58,396 nucleotides of DNA from Candidatus Roseilinea sp. NK_OTU-006 (GTDB lineage Bacteria > Chloroflexota > Anaerolineae > J036 > Brachytrichaceae), in the NCBI RefSeq assembly GCF_012931985.1, contig NZ_JAAFGM010000022.1, positions 1 to 58,396 of the forward strand, read 5' to 3'. Below are positions 8,959 through 17,599 of the stretch, one piece after another. The stretch's first letter is position 1, and each line of letters opens with the position of its first letter. The notes under the pieces were generated by a model. It worked only from the letters and a program-made list of their open reading frames with translations, was not told the DNA's origin and ran no database searches. Both the position numbers and the translations under genes were made by a program.

Positions 8959-10656
8959 ATGGCAAAGTCAACCGAACATCTCAAGACTCGCAGTCGAGAA
9001 TTGGAGGGCATCGCCCGTGCGCCGCATCGCGCGTTTATGCGCGCGATGGGCTTGACCGATCAGGATCTACGACAGCCGTTAGTCGGTGTAGCACACACCT
9101 GGAACGAAGCGACTCCGTGCAACATGTCCATGAGCTTCCTGGCGCAGGAAGCCAAGCGCGGCATCCGAGAGTTGGGCGGCACGCCGCGCGAGTTCGTCAG
9201 CATCGCCGTCAGCGACGGCATCGGCATGGGCCACGAGGGGATGAAAGCGTCGCTCCCCAGCCGCGAGGTGATTGCCGACTCGATCGAGCTGATGATGCGC
9301 GCGCATTGCTACGACGCGCTCTACGGCATGGCCGGATGCGACAAGAGCCTGCCCGGCACCCTGATGGCCATGGCGCGGTTGAACCTGCCCAGCATCTTCG
9401 TTTACGGCGGCACGATCAAGCCCGGCAAGTTCCGCGGGCGCGATGTGACCATCCAAACCGTCTATGAGGCGGTTGGTCAACGTGAAGCCGGCCTGATTAC
9501 CGACGAGGACCTCCACGAGTTGGAGTGCGCGGCCTGCCCGGGTATCGGCTCGTGCGGTGGGTTATTCACCGCCAACACGATGGCCAGTGTGAGTGAGGCG
9601 CTGGGCATGGCGCTGCCGGGCAATGCCTCGCCGCCGGCTGTGGATGAAGAACGCAAGGTCATCGCCTTCGAGAGCGGTAAGGCGTTGATGCGCCTGATGC
9701 AGCGTGGCATCCTACCCAGCGACATCATGACCAAAGAGGCGTTCGAGAACGCCCTCGCCGTGGTGCTTGCGATGGGAGGCTCGACCAACGTGGCCCTCCA
9801 CCTGCCGGCGATCGCGCACGAGTTAGGCATCAAGCTGACCTTCGACGACTTTACGCGCATCACCTGCCGGACGCCCCACATTGCCGACATGACCCCCGGC
9901 GGCAAGTATGTGATGGAAGACTTGCATCGCATCGGCGGCGTGCCGGTGGTGATGAAGACGCTGCTCGATGCCGGCTTATTGCACGGCGACTGCATGACCG
10001 TCACCGGCAAAACGGTGGCCGAAAACTTGAAGAAAGTGAAGAACGCCGAGCAACTCACCAAGCAAGACGTGGTCTATCCGGTGAGCAAGCCCCTGCGCGA
10101 GAGTGGCGGCATAGTCATCGTGAAGGGTAACCTGGCGCCGGAGGGCGGTGTGGTGAAAGTAGCCGGCGTGAAGAACCTGCGACACGTTGGGCCGGCGCGG
10201 GTGTTCGACGATGAACAATCCTGCGCGGAGGCAGTGGCGCGCCGTGAGATCAAGCCCGGCGATGTGGTGGTGATTCGTTACGTCGGCCCGAAGGGCGCGC
10301 CCGGCATGCCGGAGATGCTTGCCGTCACGGCGGCGATTCGCGGTCAAGGGTTAGGTTACGATGTGGCGTTGCTCACCGACGGGCGATTCTCCGGCGCGAC
10401 GACCGGCCTCATGGTCGGGCACATCGGCCCCGAAGCGTTCGTCGGCGGGCCGATCGCCGCGCTGCGCGATGGCGACATCATCGAAATTGACGCCTCGAAC
10501 CCGGCCAGGGGCAAGCTCAACGTCAAGCTCAGTCGTGAGGAGATCGCCCAACGCCTGAAGAAGTGGAAGCAGCCCAAGCCGCGTTACGCCGGCGGCGCGT
10601 TGGCCAAGTATGCGCGCTTGGTAGGCCGCGCCTGCGACGGCGCTGTGACGCACTAG
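8959..10656 (+). CDS. ilvD: Dihydroxy-acid dehydratase IlvD
   Basis: IlvD dehydrates 2,3-dihydroxy-isovalerate and 2,3-dihydroxy-3-methylvalerate to the 2-oxo acids in valine and isoleucine synthesis. The 565-residue protein has the three conserved cluster cysteines: TPCNMSM (Cys54), GCDKSLPGT (Cys127) and GIGSCGG (Cys199), plus [19 protein letters not shown] near the C-terminus. The length is normal. The start ATG 8959 follows AGAGG at 13 bases. No other branched-chain genes flank it; it stands as a single gene between a divergent oxidoreductase and the convergent spoVS. Confidence 0.96.
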   Translation: MAKSTEHLKTRSRELEGIARAPHRAFMRAMGLTDQDLRQPLVGVAHTWNEATPCNMSMSFLAQEAKRGIRELGGTPREFVSIAVSDGIGMGHEGMKASLPSREVIADSIELMMRAHCYDALYGMAGCDKSLPGTLMAMARLNLPSIFVYGGTIKPGKFRGRDVTIQTVYEAVGQREAGLITDEDLHELECAACPGIGSCGGLFTANTMASVSEALGMALPGNASPPAVDEERKVIAFESGKALMRLMQRGILPSDIMTKEAFENALAVVLAMGGSTNVALHLPAIAHELGIKLTFDDFTRITCRTPHIADMTPGGKYVMEDLHRIGGVPVVMKTLLDAGLLHGDCMTVTGKTVAENLKKVKNAEQLTKQDVVYPVSKPLRESGGIVIVKGNLAPEGGVVKVAGVKNLRHVGPARVFDDEQSCAEAVARREIKPGDVVVIRYVGPKGAPGMPEMLAVTAAIRGQGLGYDVALLTDGRFSGATTGLMVGHIGPEAFVGGPIAALRDGDIIEIDASNPARGKLNVKLSREEIAQRLKKWKQPKPRYAGGALAKYARLVGRACDGAVTH

Positions 10657-10821
10657 GCGCAGTGCTCACATCGGCGCAGGGGGCTCACGCACCGTGGCGA
10701 TTGCCGGCTTTGTGCTGCGCGCGGGTTTGTCCTTGCTTCTGCGCGAGGCAAGGGGAGTAACGCATATCCGCCGGGCCAATAGCATGTGGCGGGCGTGGGT
10801 GAAATTCAGGGTGTGCGCTGG

Positions 10822-11082
10822 TCAGCGCGGTTCGATGGTGAACTTGACGGCGGTGCGCGTGACGCCGTCAATGTTCACCTCGCCGAACGAAGGGATCAAC
10901 ACCACGTCAATGCCATCGAGCAGCAAATAACCGCGCGCGATGGCGGCTGCCTTGACGGCCTGATTGACCGCGCCCGCGCCGATGGCCTGAACTTCGGCTC
11001 GTCCGTGTTCACGCACCACGCCGGCGATCGCCCCCGCGACTGCCGTTGAACGCGATGTGGCAGATACCTTGATGAGTTCCAA
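10822..11082 (-). CDS. spoVS: Stage V sporulation protein S (SpoVS) homologue
   Basis: I start this gene at TTG 11082, giving 86 residues, the standard SpoVS length, with the usual opening ELIKVSATSRSTAVAGAIAGVVREHG and the core AIGAGAVNQAVKAAAIARGYL and FTIEPR. The strong ribosome-binding site AAGGAGGA lies 9-10 bases before the TTG, which decides the start over in-frame codons upstream. SpoVS is an Alba-like small protein; in Bacillus it affects late sporulation, and it is also kept in Thermus and other non-spore-formers, where its role is unclear. Nothing else in the window suggests sporulation. Confidence 0.9.
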   Translation of the reverse strand: MELIKVSATSRSTAVAGAIAGVVREHGRAEVQAIGAGAVNQAVKAAAIARGYLLLDGIDVVLIPSFGEVNIDGVTRTAVKFTIEPR

Positions 11083-11236
11083 GTTTGCTTCTTCCTCCTT
11101 GCTGTCGTGGCCCTCCATCGAGCACGTCATCGTGGCGTATTCTTCAGACCTTACGTCTCGACGATTTTTGGATAGTTGTTCATCTTTTGCAAATGGCGGT
11201 TATCACTCAAGCGGTGTTCGGGCGGGATGCGAAGCA

Positions 11237-12874
11237 TCATCGGTTACCCGGATTGGGGTCGAGTGAGCTAAAGTAGTCGCGCACGTAGTCGCGCATGTCG
11301 GGCGGCACGCGGCCGCTCCGCAACGCTTCGTCGGCGGCTTTCGAGTAGTCGCCGTAGACCTGTTCGTAGGGCACGCTGCTGCCGCCGCCCGGTGCGGTGG
11401 AGGTGCGCCCGTCGGGATTAGGCGCAGTCGGGTTCTGCGCTTCGGGCAGCACGACCGGCCGGCCTTCACCGCTGATGCGGCGCGGCGCATACACTGTATC
11501 GTCCGAGCCGAAATCGTCGCTCTTGCGCGAGGAGCTTGCGCCGCTGCGCTCGTCGCTGGCCGTCGTGCTGTCGCGCGCCGACGCGTTGTCGGCCTCTCCG
11601 CGGCCGGACGTTTGGGCCTGGCTCTGGCTGGACTGTCGCCCCTGTGCACCGGCCGGGGTGTTCGACCCGGCTTGGCTCTGACCAGGCCGCTGCGATTGTG
11701 ATTGCGATGCCTGCTGGGCGATGGCTTGACGCGCGGCTTCGGCTTGGGATTGCGCGCGGTCCAGCGCTTGAGATGCCTCGCGCGTTTCTTGGGCGCGCTC
11801 GAGCGATTGCGCAGCCTGGTCGAGCTGCTGTTGTGCCGCCTGGATGTTGCCCTCGCGCATATTTTGGGCCGCTTCGCGCAGCCGTTGCGCCAGCTCCGGG
11901 TCGCTATTTTGGACGCTGCGGGCGAGCTGGTCGAGTTGATCGGCAGCGCGCTGCATTTCCTCCTCGCTCAACGGTTGGCCGGTTTCGCTCGAATCCGTCA
12001 AACGGCGCATCTCGTTGGCGGCGCGGTCGAAGTGCTCGTTGGCCAGCGCATTGGCCAGCGCATTCGTCAACGCGTCGGGCGCGAGGCTCTCGCCGGCGCG
12101 CCGCAGGTCTTCGGCTTGCTGTTGGGCGGCCTGGTCGTTCAAGGCGTCGAGCTGCGATTGGGCCTCGTTCAGCGCGGCCAGCGCTTCCTCTGGGGTGACG
12201 TTCGGATCTTCCAGCTTGCGGCGCGCTTCATCTAGCGCTTGGAGGGCGGCCTGCTTTTGCGCGTCGCTCAGCGCCGAGTTCTCGATCATCTGCTGGGCTT
12301 GCCCTAGCCGCTCGATCTGCTGGGCAATCGTCTGGCGCAGTTGCTCGCGCTGGGCCAGCACTTGCTGTTGGGGGTTAGGCAGCAAGATGGCGAGGACCAG
12401 GGCCATCAGGAAAAGGAGCGAGAGGATGGCGTCGCGCCGCGAGATGTGCAACGGCATGAGCTTGCGGGCGTCCACGCTCTCGGTGACGCGCTCGGCGTCC
12501 TGGCGCTGGATGTTGCGGATCAGGTCGTTCCTGGCGCTGAGGTGGCCCTCGCCGATCTCAAGCGCAGTGGACGTTCGCTCTTGCAGGCCGAAGCGTTGAT
12601 CGAAGACGCGCGCCCACTGCATCGGCGAGGTGCGCGCGTGTCGTAGCCAGGGGTAGGCGAGCGCGCCGACCAGGCCGGCGATGGCCAGCGCGATGGACAG
12701 ACCGATGAGGGTCGCCGTGCTCATCAGGGGGAACACGCGCGAGGCGAGGGCGATCAATAGCGCTACACCCAAGCCACAGGCCAGCCCGAAGAAGGCCAGA
12801 CGGATGCTGTGTTGCAGGCGCGCGCGACGCGACCATGCCCGTATGATCTCCGTCAGTTCGTTCATCGTCTTCAT
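11237..12874 (-). CDS. Uncharacterised membrane protein with long Gln/Ala-rich coiled coil
   Basis: I do not recognise a named family with certainty. The 545-residue protein starts at ATG 12874, whose ATGA overlaps the stop of the DUF454 gene. It has hydrophobic helices at about 26-46 and 54-74, a soluble stretch, and a third helix at about 149-166. Then comes a charged, Gln/Ala/Leu-rich coiled coil of about 220 residues (172-400), a Ser/Gln/Ala low-complexity linker, and a compact tail with VPYEQVYGDYSKAADEALRSG and DYVRDYFSSLDP. The layout recalls DUF4175-type proteins that sit near MoxR/vWA genes, but none of those are here. It probably anchors in the membrane and extends an alpha-helical rod to one side. 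Confidence 0.8.
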   Translation of the reverse strand: MKTMNELTEIIRAWSRRARLQHSIRLAFFGLACGLGVALLIALASRVFPLMSTATLIGLSIALAIAGLVGALAYPWLRHARTSPMQWARVFDQRFGLQERTSTALEIGEGHLSARNDLIRNIQRQDAERVTESVDARKLMPLHISRRDAILSLLFLMALVLAILLPNPQQQVLAQREQLRQTIAQQIERLGQAQQMIENSALSDAQKQAALQALDEARRKLEDPNVTPEEALAALNEAQSQLDALNDQAAQQQAEDLRRAGESLAPDALTNALANALANEHFDRAANEMRRLTDSSETGQPLSEEEMQRAADQLDQLARSVQNSDPELAQRLREAAQNMREGNIQAAQQQLDQAAQSLERAQETREASQALDRAQSQAEAARQAIAQQASQSQSQRPGQSQAGSNTPAGAQGRQSSQSQAQTSGRGEADNASARDSTTASDERSGASSSRKSDDFGSDDTVYAPRRISGEGRPVVLPEAQNPTAPNPDGRTSTAPGGGSSVPYEQVYGDYSKAADEALRSGRVPPDMRDYVRDYFSSLDPNPGNR

Positions 12875-13341
12875 TGGGGCGGCAATTCGGTGATCCACCG
12901 CTCCCTTTTATAGCTGCCTATCATCCCACATTCCGAGGTCGTGCGGCCGCCGGCGCCGCTCAGCAGTTCGATGCATCGGCGCGCCCAGGCGAATGGCCGC
13001 TCTGGGCGCGACCAGATAAAGCTCATCGCGCTCTTGATGATAGGGTTGCGACTCACCCAGTGCCCCACCCGCGTCGAGCTACGGGCGAAGCAGAAAAGCG
13101 CGACCAGCGCAAATGGCCAGACCGGCATGACCGGCGTGATTGCGCCGATGCCGGCCAAGCCCAGCGCGCCGAATCCGGCGAAGATCACCAGCGCGCGCTT
13201 AACGGGATGTGTGACGGGCGCGATGTGGATCGGCCGGTGATTGGCCGGGTCGGTGTGGTGTTTGACCTCGCGCAGCAGCTCGCCAAAGAGCCGCTCGATC
13301 CAGTGCCCATGGCCGACGCCTCGCGGACGATCCGTGTTCAT
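12871..13341 (-). CDS. DUF454 (YbaN-type) inner-membrane protein
   Basis: The 156-residue reading from ATG 13341 (MNTDRPRGVGHGHW) contains the DUF454 signature: two hydrophobic helices separated by a Pro turn (GLAGIGAITPVMPVWPFALVALFCFARSS), followed by VGHWVSRNPII. Members are small integral membrane proteins of unknown function. This one has an N-terminal extension of about 45 residues and a C-terminal extension. The frame stays open for another 134 codons upstream, but that stretch is antisense to obg and lacks protein-like character. It overlaps the start of the coiled-coil gene by ATGA, so translation of the two is probably coupled. Confidence 0.8.
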   Translation of the reverse strand: MNTDRPRGVGHGHWIERLFGELLREVKHHTDPANHRPIHIAPVTHPVKRALVIFAGFGALGLAGIGAITPVMPVWPFALVALFCFARSSTRVGHWVSRNPIIKSAMSFIWSRPERPFAWARRCIELLSGAGGRTTSECGMIGSYKRERWITELPPQ

Positions 13342-13582
13342 TTCTCGTATTCGCACCCGGACAATTCTTAGCAAGCCAGGATAAGAATCTGGTGAGAGTG
13401 AGTGGTGGGCCTGGGGGCGGACTGATTGGGGCCGAGTCATCCCGCTCGGCCGCAAGCATAGCGCGGGAATCTGCTCTTCAGGGCTCCCGCAATTTGCCAA
13501 ATGCTCACACGACAGATATGGCCTTGAAGCGTGTGGCCCAACGGTGATAAAAGCGTGATAATAGTCGCCTTTGGAAAGTCGC

Positions 13583-14914
13583 ATGGCAGAACGATCAACG
13601 ATGTATGACCTGGCCACCATCACGGTCAAGGCGGGGCGGGGCGGCGATGGCATGATGAGCTTCCGGCGCGAGGCGCGTGTGCCGCGCGGTGGGCCGGATG
13701 GCGGCAACGGCGGCCGCGGCGGCGATGTCATCCTCGTCGTCAACCCGCGCCTGAATACCTTGATGCGCTTTCAGCGCCAACGTCAGTTCGAGGCTGAAGA
13801 TGGCCGCAATGGCGGAAGCCAGAACAAGACAGGGCGCAGCGGCCGGCCGAAGTATATCGAGGTGCCGCCCGGCACCCTCGTGTACGATGCCGAAACCGGC
13901 CGGATGTTGGGCGACTTAACACGGCCCGGCCAGCAGCTCATCGTAGCAAAGGGTGGCCGCGGTGGGCGCGGCAACGCGATGTTCGCGACGCCTACCAACC
14001 AAGCGCCGCAGATCGCCGAGAACGGTGAGCCGGGCGAGCGCCGTACGCTCCGGCTTGAACTCAAGCTCATCGCCGATATCGGTATCATCGGCTTGCCCAA
14101 CGCCGGCAAGAGCACCCTGCTTTCTGCGCTCACGGCTGCCAAGCCGAAGATCGCCGACTACCCGTTCACCACGCTGCGCCCCAACTTGGGCGTCGCTTCT
14201 CTGGACGATGAGCGGACGGTCGTGCTGGCCGACATCCCGGGTTTGATCGAGGGCGCGAGTGAGGGCGCCGGCCTGGGCCACGATTTCCTCCGCCATATTG
14301 AGCGCACGCGCGTGCTTATCCATCTGCTCGACGGCCTGAGCGAAGATCCGTTGGCAGATTATGAGACGGTCAACCGCGAGATGGCCGCTTTCGGCCACGG
14401 CTTGGCCGATAAGCCCCAGGTGGTGGCGATGACTAAGATGGACCTGCCGGATGCGCGCGCGGCGTTCGAGCTGTTCGTCGGCGAGGGCAGGATCGCTGAT
14501 GCCCGCGGTGCGCCGCCGGATGAACCGGACGCGTTTCTCCCTGCGCCTGGCCGTCCGCTCTGCGTGCTGCCGATCTCCGCAGCGACCGGCGAGAACACAC
14601 GTGAGCTGCTCAGCCGTGCGGTGCGTGTGCTCGAGGCGCTGCCGCCGCTCCCAGCAGTTGAGCCGGAGCCGGACGCATTGCCGGAGCCGGAGACCTCCTT
14701 TGAAGTCGTCCGCGAAGGCAATGGCTTTCGCGTGATCTCGCCGCTGCTCGAGCGCCGCGTGCAGATCACGCGCTGGGACTTGGATGACGCGGTGCTTCAG
14801 TTCCAACGCTTTCTGGAGCGCAGCGGCATCGGCCCCGAACTCGAACGGCTCGGCATCCGGCCCGGTGATGTGGTGTACATCGGCGATCATGTGCTGGAGT
14901 GGGGCGAAGGGTGA
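13583..14914 (+). CDS. obg: GTPase Obg/CgtA
   Basis: Obg is a ribosome-associated GTPase acting in 50S maturation and stress control. The 443-residue product has the glycine-rich Obg fold (GRGGDGMMSFRRE, GGPDGGNGGRGGDV), a GTPase domain with G1 GLPNAGKST (about 170-178), G2/G3 YPFTTLRPNLG and DIPGLIEGASEGAGLG, and G4 TKMD. A C-terminal OCT domain is present (FEVVREGNGFRV to GDVVYIGDHVLEW). ATG 13583 has GGAAAG at a workable distance; ATG 13601 (MYDLATITVKAG) and TTG 13571 are alternatives. A GATAAT box lies about 25 bases upstream. Confidence 0.95.
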   Translation: MAERSTMYDLATITVKAGRGGDGMMSFRREARVPRGGPDGGNGGRGGDVILVVNPRLNTLMRFQRQRQFEAEDGRNGGSQNKTGRSGRPKYIEVPPGTLVYDAETGRMLGDLTRPGQQLIVAKGGRGGRGNAMFATPTNQAPQIAENGEPGERRTLRLELKLIADIGIIGLPNAGKSTLLSALTAAKPKIADYPFTTLRPNLGVASLDDERTVVLADIPGLIEGASEGAGLGHDFLRHIERTRVLIHLLDGLSEDPLADYETVNREMAAFGHGLADKPQVVAMTKMDLPDARAAFELFVGEGRIADARGAPPDEPDAFLPAPGRPLCVLPISAATGENTRELLSRAVRVLEALPPLPAVEPEPDALPEPETSFEVVREGNGFRVISPLLERRVQITRWDLDDAVLQFQRFLERSGIGPELERLGIRPGDVVYIGDHVLEWGEG

Positions 14915-14944
14915 AACGAATGGTGAATGACGAATCGTGAAACG
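14911..14944. repeat. Short direct repeat between obg and the trans-sulfuration gene
   Basis: GTGAAACG occurs at 14911-14918 and again at 14937-14944, with GAATGGTGAATGACGAATC between them. The first copy contains the obg stop codon. The whole stretch is built of related GTGAA/CGAAT words and resembles the degenerate short tandem repeats at 6403-6454 and 58219-58260 in style, not in sequence. Confidence 0.5.
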
Positions 14945-14962
14945 GCGCCGGCGTCGTAGGTC

Positions 14963-16084
14963 ATGAAACTCGAAACACTTGCCGTACATGCCGGCCGTGA
15001 GGTGGAGCCGGCGACGCGCGCGATTACCCCTTCGATTACGCTTTCGACCACCTTCGAGCGCGCCCAGGATGGCGCCTTTCCCGGCGGGCACATTTATACG
15101 CGCAACAGCAATCCCAACCGCGACGCGCTGGAGCGCGCGCTGGCCGCATTGGAGGGCGGCGGCATTGCAGTGGCTTTCGCCTCCGGCAATGCAGCGACTT
15201 CGGCAGTCTTGCAGGCGCTGACGCCGGGCGACCACGTGATTGCCTCGATTGAGACGTACTATGGCACACGCGCTGTGCTCACGGGCGCGCTGCGGCGCTG
15301 GGGCTTGCAGGCGGACTTTGTGGATATGAGTGACCCGGCGAACATCGCGCGCGCCATGCGTCCGAACACGCGATTGGTGTGGGTGGAAACGCCGTCGAAC
15401 CCCCGCCTGCGGCTGACCGATATTGCGGCGGCAGCAGCGATCGCCCATGCTGGCGGTGCGCGGTTGGTTTGCGACAACACGTTTGCTACGCCGGTGCTTC
15501 AACGGCCGCTGGCGCGCGGCGCCGATCTCGTGGTGCACTCCACGACGAAATATATCGGCGGGCACAGCGATGTGCTGGGCGGCTGTGTGATCGCCAACGC
15601 CAATGATGATTTCATGCAGCGCGTGCGGGCATATCAGGTGTTCGGCGGCGCGGCGCCGTCGCCGTTCGATTGCTGGCTGCTGTTGCGCAGCATCCCCACC
15701 CTGCCGTATCGGGTGCGGGCGCAGTCGGAGGGCGCGATGCGCGTGGCGGCATTCCTGGCCGCGCATCCGCGGGTGGCGTGTGTGCATTATCCCGGCTTGC
15801 CCGCGCATCCCGGCCATGCGATTGCAGGTCGGCAGATGCAGGGCGGCTTCGGCGGCATGTTGTCTTTCCAAGTGGTCGGCGGCGAGGCCGAGGCGATGGC
15901 CGTTGCTGCGCGCGTGCGGCTGATCGTGCGCGCCACCAGCCTGGGCGGCGTGGAGAGCCTCATCGAGCACCGCGCATCGGTCGAGGGGCCGGATACGCCG
16001 ACGCCGCGCAACCTGCTGCGCCTCTCGGTCGGGCTAGAGCACCCCGACGACCTGATCGCTGATCTCGCACAGGCGATGGCGTGA
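14963..16084 (+). CDS. Trans-sulfuration PLP enzyme (cystathionine gamma-synthase/lyase family)
   Basis: This 373-residue protein belongs to the Cys/Met metabolism PLP family. It shows the N-terminal AVHAGREVEPATRAITPSI, YTRNSNPNRDALE, the phosphate-binding FASGNAATSAV, the cofactor Asp in CDNTFATPVLQRPL (Asp171), and the PLP lysine in HSTTKYIGGHSD (Lys196). The C-terminus has LGGVESLIEHRAS. It could act as cystathionine gamma-synthase, gamma-lyase or beta-lyase; these are not separable by motif here. The window also carries metX and metY for direct sulfhydrylation, so a lyase or reverse trans-sulfuration role is plausible (inference). It follows obg by 48 bases on the same strand. Confidence 0.92.
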   Translation: MKLETLAVHAGREVEPATRAITPSITLSTTFERAQDGAFPGGHIYTRNSNPNRDALERALAALEGGGIAVAFASGNAATSAVLQALTPGDHVIASIETYYGTRAVLTGALRRWGLQADFVDMSDPANIARAMRPNTRLVWVETPSNPRLRLTDIAAAAAIAHAGGARLVCDNTFATPVLQRPLARGADLVVHSTTKYIGGHSDVLGGCVIANANDDFMQRVRAYQVFGGAAPSPFDCWLLLRSIPTLPYRVRAQSEGAMRVAAFLAAHPRVACVHYPGLPAHPGHAIAGRQMQGGFGGMLSFQVVGGEAEAMAVAARVRLIVRATSLGGVESLIEHRASVEGPDTPTPRNLLRLSVGLEHPDDLIADLAQAMA

Positions 16085-16161
16085 CGTTTGCGCGCCGCGC
16101 AAACGCTCATGACGCGACGCTCAGAAGCGCGCGCCCGTTGAGTCGCGCAAGGCGCTCACCC

Positions 16162-17076
16162 TCATACCGGCTTCAGCCGCCCGTTCTCGAGCATCGCGTT
16201 GCTCAGGATGCGTTTCTCAAATTGCTGCTCGGGATGGATCGAGGTCACATGCACCATCACGTAGTGGCGCAGCGGTGTGGCGTTGATCTTTTTCACCAGC
16301 GTCTCTTCGACTTGGAAGATGCCGGCCGAGTTGCTCATCCGCACCTCGATCTCCACCGGCATCTGACTATAGTTGGACGGCCGAATGTTCACCTCTTCGA
16401 TCGCCAGGGCGGACACGGCGTGGATGTCCAGCTTGCCCAGGTCGAACGGCATGCGCGCCCGGCCCTTGGTCATGTCGCAACCATCCGCCACGGCGACCAC
16501 GCCGCCTTCCATGAACAACGGCGGTGGGTTCATGTCGTGACATTGGACGGCCGACAAAATGAAATCGCTGATCAGCGCCTGTTGTTCGGCATCGTCGTAT
16601 AACTCGGCCAGCGCATCGGCCAAGATCGGCTGGGCGAGGATGACGCTCATCAGCTCGTGTCCCAGGCGGTGCGTGGCGTTGCCGATGTCGTGCAGCATCA
16701 CGCCGGCAAGCGCGACCAAGCAGGCATCGTCCACATCGCCGGCGCCGGACTTCACTACATCCATCGGCACATCGGCCTCGATGAGGAGTTGCATGATCTG
16801 CAGGGCGTAGGATGCAGTGACGCGGGCGTGGATCGGGCCGTGGTCGTTGTAATTCAGCTTGCCCACGGTGGTGTAGTTCGACAGGTTCCAGTGGGCATCT
16901 ACGCGCGGGTTGGCGATGAGCTTCTCATACATTCGCGCCGTGCGTGGGTAGGGCGCGGCGAGTGCGCGGATGACGATGTCGGCGCGCATGGCCAGCTCGC
17001 CGTAGTCGTCTGGCAGCGGCGTGTTCAGCTTGGCGCCATCGCGCGAAGGGGGATGAGGCAGGATGATGCGAGACAT
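16162..17076 (-). CDS. HD-domain phosphohydrolase
   Basis: The 304-residue protein carries an HD metal-dependent phosphohydrolase domain. The likely metal ligands are His in DHGPIHARVT (about 83), His-Asp in VMLHDIGN (about 129-130), a His in HRLGHELMS and Asp in VVAVADGCD. The C-terminal third has a mixed alpha/beta segment (PVEIEVRMSNSAGIFQVEETL) with no assigned role. Some archaeal and Chloroflexota HD proteins have this order; the substrate is unknown and no GGDEF, RelA or Cas neighbour hints at one. ATG 17076 is preferred over the GTG one codon earlier. It is followed downstream by the convergent trans-sulfuration gene. Confidence 0.85.
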   Translation of the reverse strand: MSRIILPHPPSRDGAKLNTPLPDDYGELAMRADIVIRALAAPYPRTARMYEKLIANPRVDAHWNLSNYTTVGKLNYNDHGPIHARVTASYALQIMQLLIEADVPMDVVKSGAGDVDDACLVALAGVMLHDIGNATHRLGHELMSVILAQPILADALAELYDDAEQQALISDFILSAVQCHDMNPPPLFMEGGVVAVADGCDMTKGRARMPFDLGKLDIHAVSALAIEEVNIRPSNYSQMPVEIEVRMSNSAGIFQVEETLVKKINATPLRHYVMVHVTSIHPEQQFEKRILSNAMLENGRLKPV

Positions 17077-17134
17077 CACTGGAGGCAGCGTGTTGGCGCG
17101 TAATCGGCGTCGAATCTTGCGTCTTAGGTTTGGC

Positions 17135-17455
17135 TCACGCCTTCTTTAAATACGCCTTCAGCTCTTTGCGCGCTTCTTCCATTTTCTGTATCAGCACTTC
17201 GTCGCTCTGCTTGAAGCTTTGCACGGTGCGGCGCGCGCACTGCGTGCAACCCAGACTGGCGCGATAGCTGTCCAGGTCGCAGGTTAAGCAATTGCCCAGC
17301 TTGATCATCATGAGCGAGAAGGCCAGCACATCCTCGCTGGTCTCCGGCAACTGGCTCAGTTTATCAATCAGCTTGCGCCAAGCGACCCCGGGGCGCGCAT
17401 TGCGGATCTCAGGGATCGAGCGGGCGGGGAAGAGGATTTCGCTGTCGGGATACAT
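17135..17455 (-). CDS. Small conserved cysteine-containing protein, unknown function
   Basis: The 106-residue product (ATG 17455; a TTG lies 10 codons earlier) has no recognised domain. It contains four cysteines in NCLTCDLDSYRASLGCTQC, a CxxC-x11-CxxC pattern that could bind zinc or an iron-sulfur cluster, followed by a charged C-terminal helix (VLIQKMEEARKELKAYLKK). The pattern has the look of a Chloroflexota-restricted family (inference). It is encoded upstream of the HD-domain gene on the same strand, 58 bases away, so the two may be co-transcribed. Confidence 0.7.
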   Translation of the reverse strand: MYPDSEILFPARSIPEIRNARPGVAWRKLIDKLSQLPETSEDVLAFSLMMIKLGNCLTCDLDSYRASLGCTQCARRTVQSFKQSDEVLIQKMEEARKELKAYLKKA

Positions 17456-17585
17456 GGCCGGTTTTGGGTCAGGTCTGCTAATCAACGTGCGTTCAAATCA
17501 TAGCACCTCACCGGCAGGGTGGTCGGGCGCGTTGTGAAAACGCGCCTCACCAAGTTCGTATCATCCACCGGGTCGGTCGGTTCTC

Positions 17586-17591
17586 TATAAT
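17586..17591 (+). promoter_or_regulatory. -10 box immediately before the alanyl-tRNA editing gene
   Basis: A perfect TATAAT is separated from ATG 17600 by exactly 8 bases. Transcription would start within 0-2 bases of the start codon, giving a leaderless or nearly leaderless mRNA. No -35 consensus is seen, and no ribosome-binding site could fit. Confidence 0.6.
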
Positions 17592-17599
17592 CCCCGCGC

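Noticed and set aside
10563-10760. Small plus-strand frame at the ilvD end
   Set aside because: It overlaps the ilvD coding end in another frame and reads as Arg/Cys-rich nonsense.
12871-13743. Long form of the DUF454 protein with 134 extra N-terminal residues
   Set aside because: The extra part overlaps obg on the other strand and is Pro/Arg/Ser-rich without similarity. ATG 13341 gives a normal family length.
13916-15970. Open frame of 684 codons on the minus strand
   Set aside because: It runs antisense through obg and the trans-sulfuration gene. Its translation is dominated by Arg, Ala and His and matches nothing, so it is a shadow.
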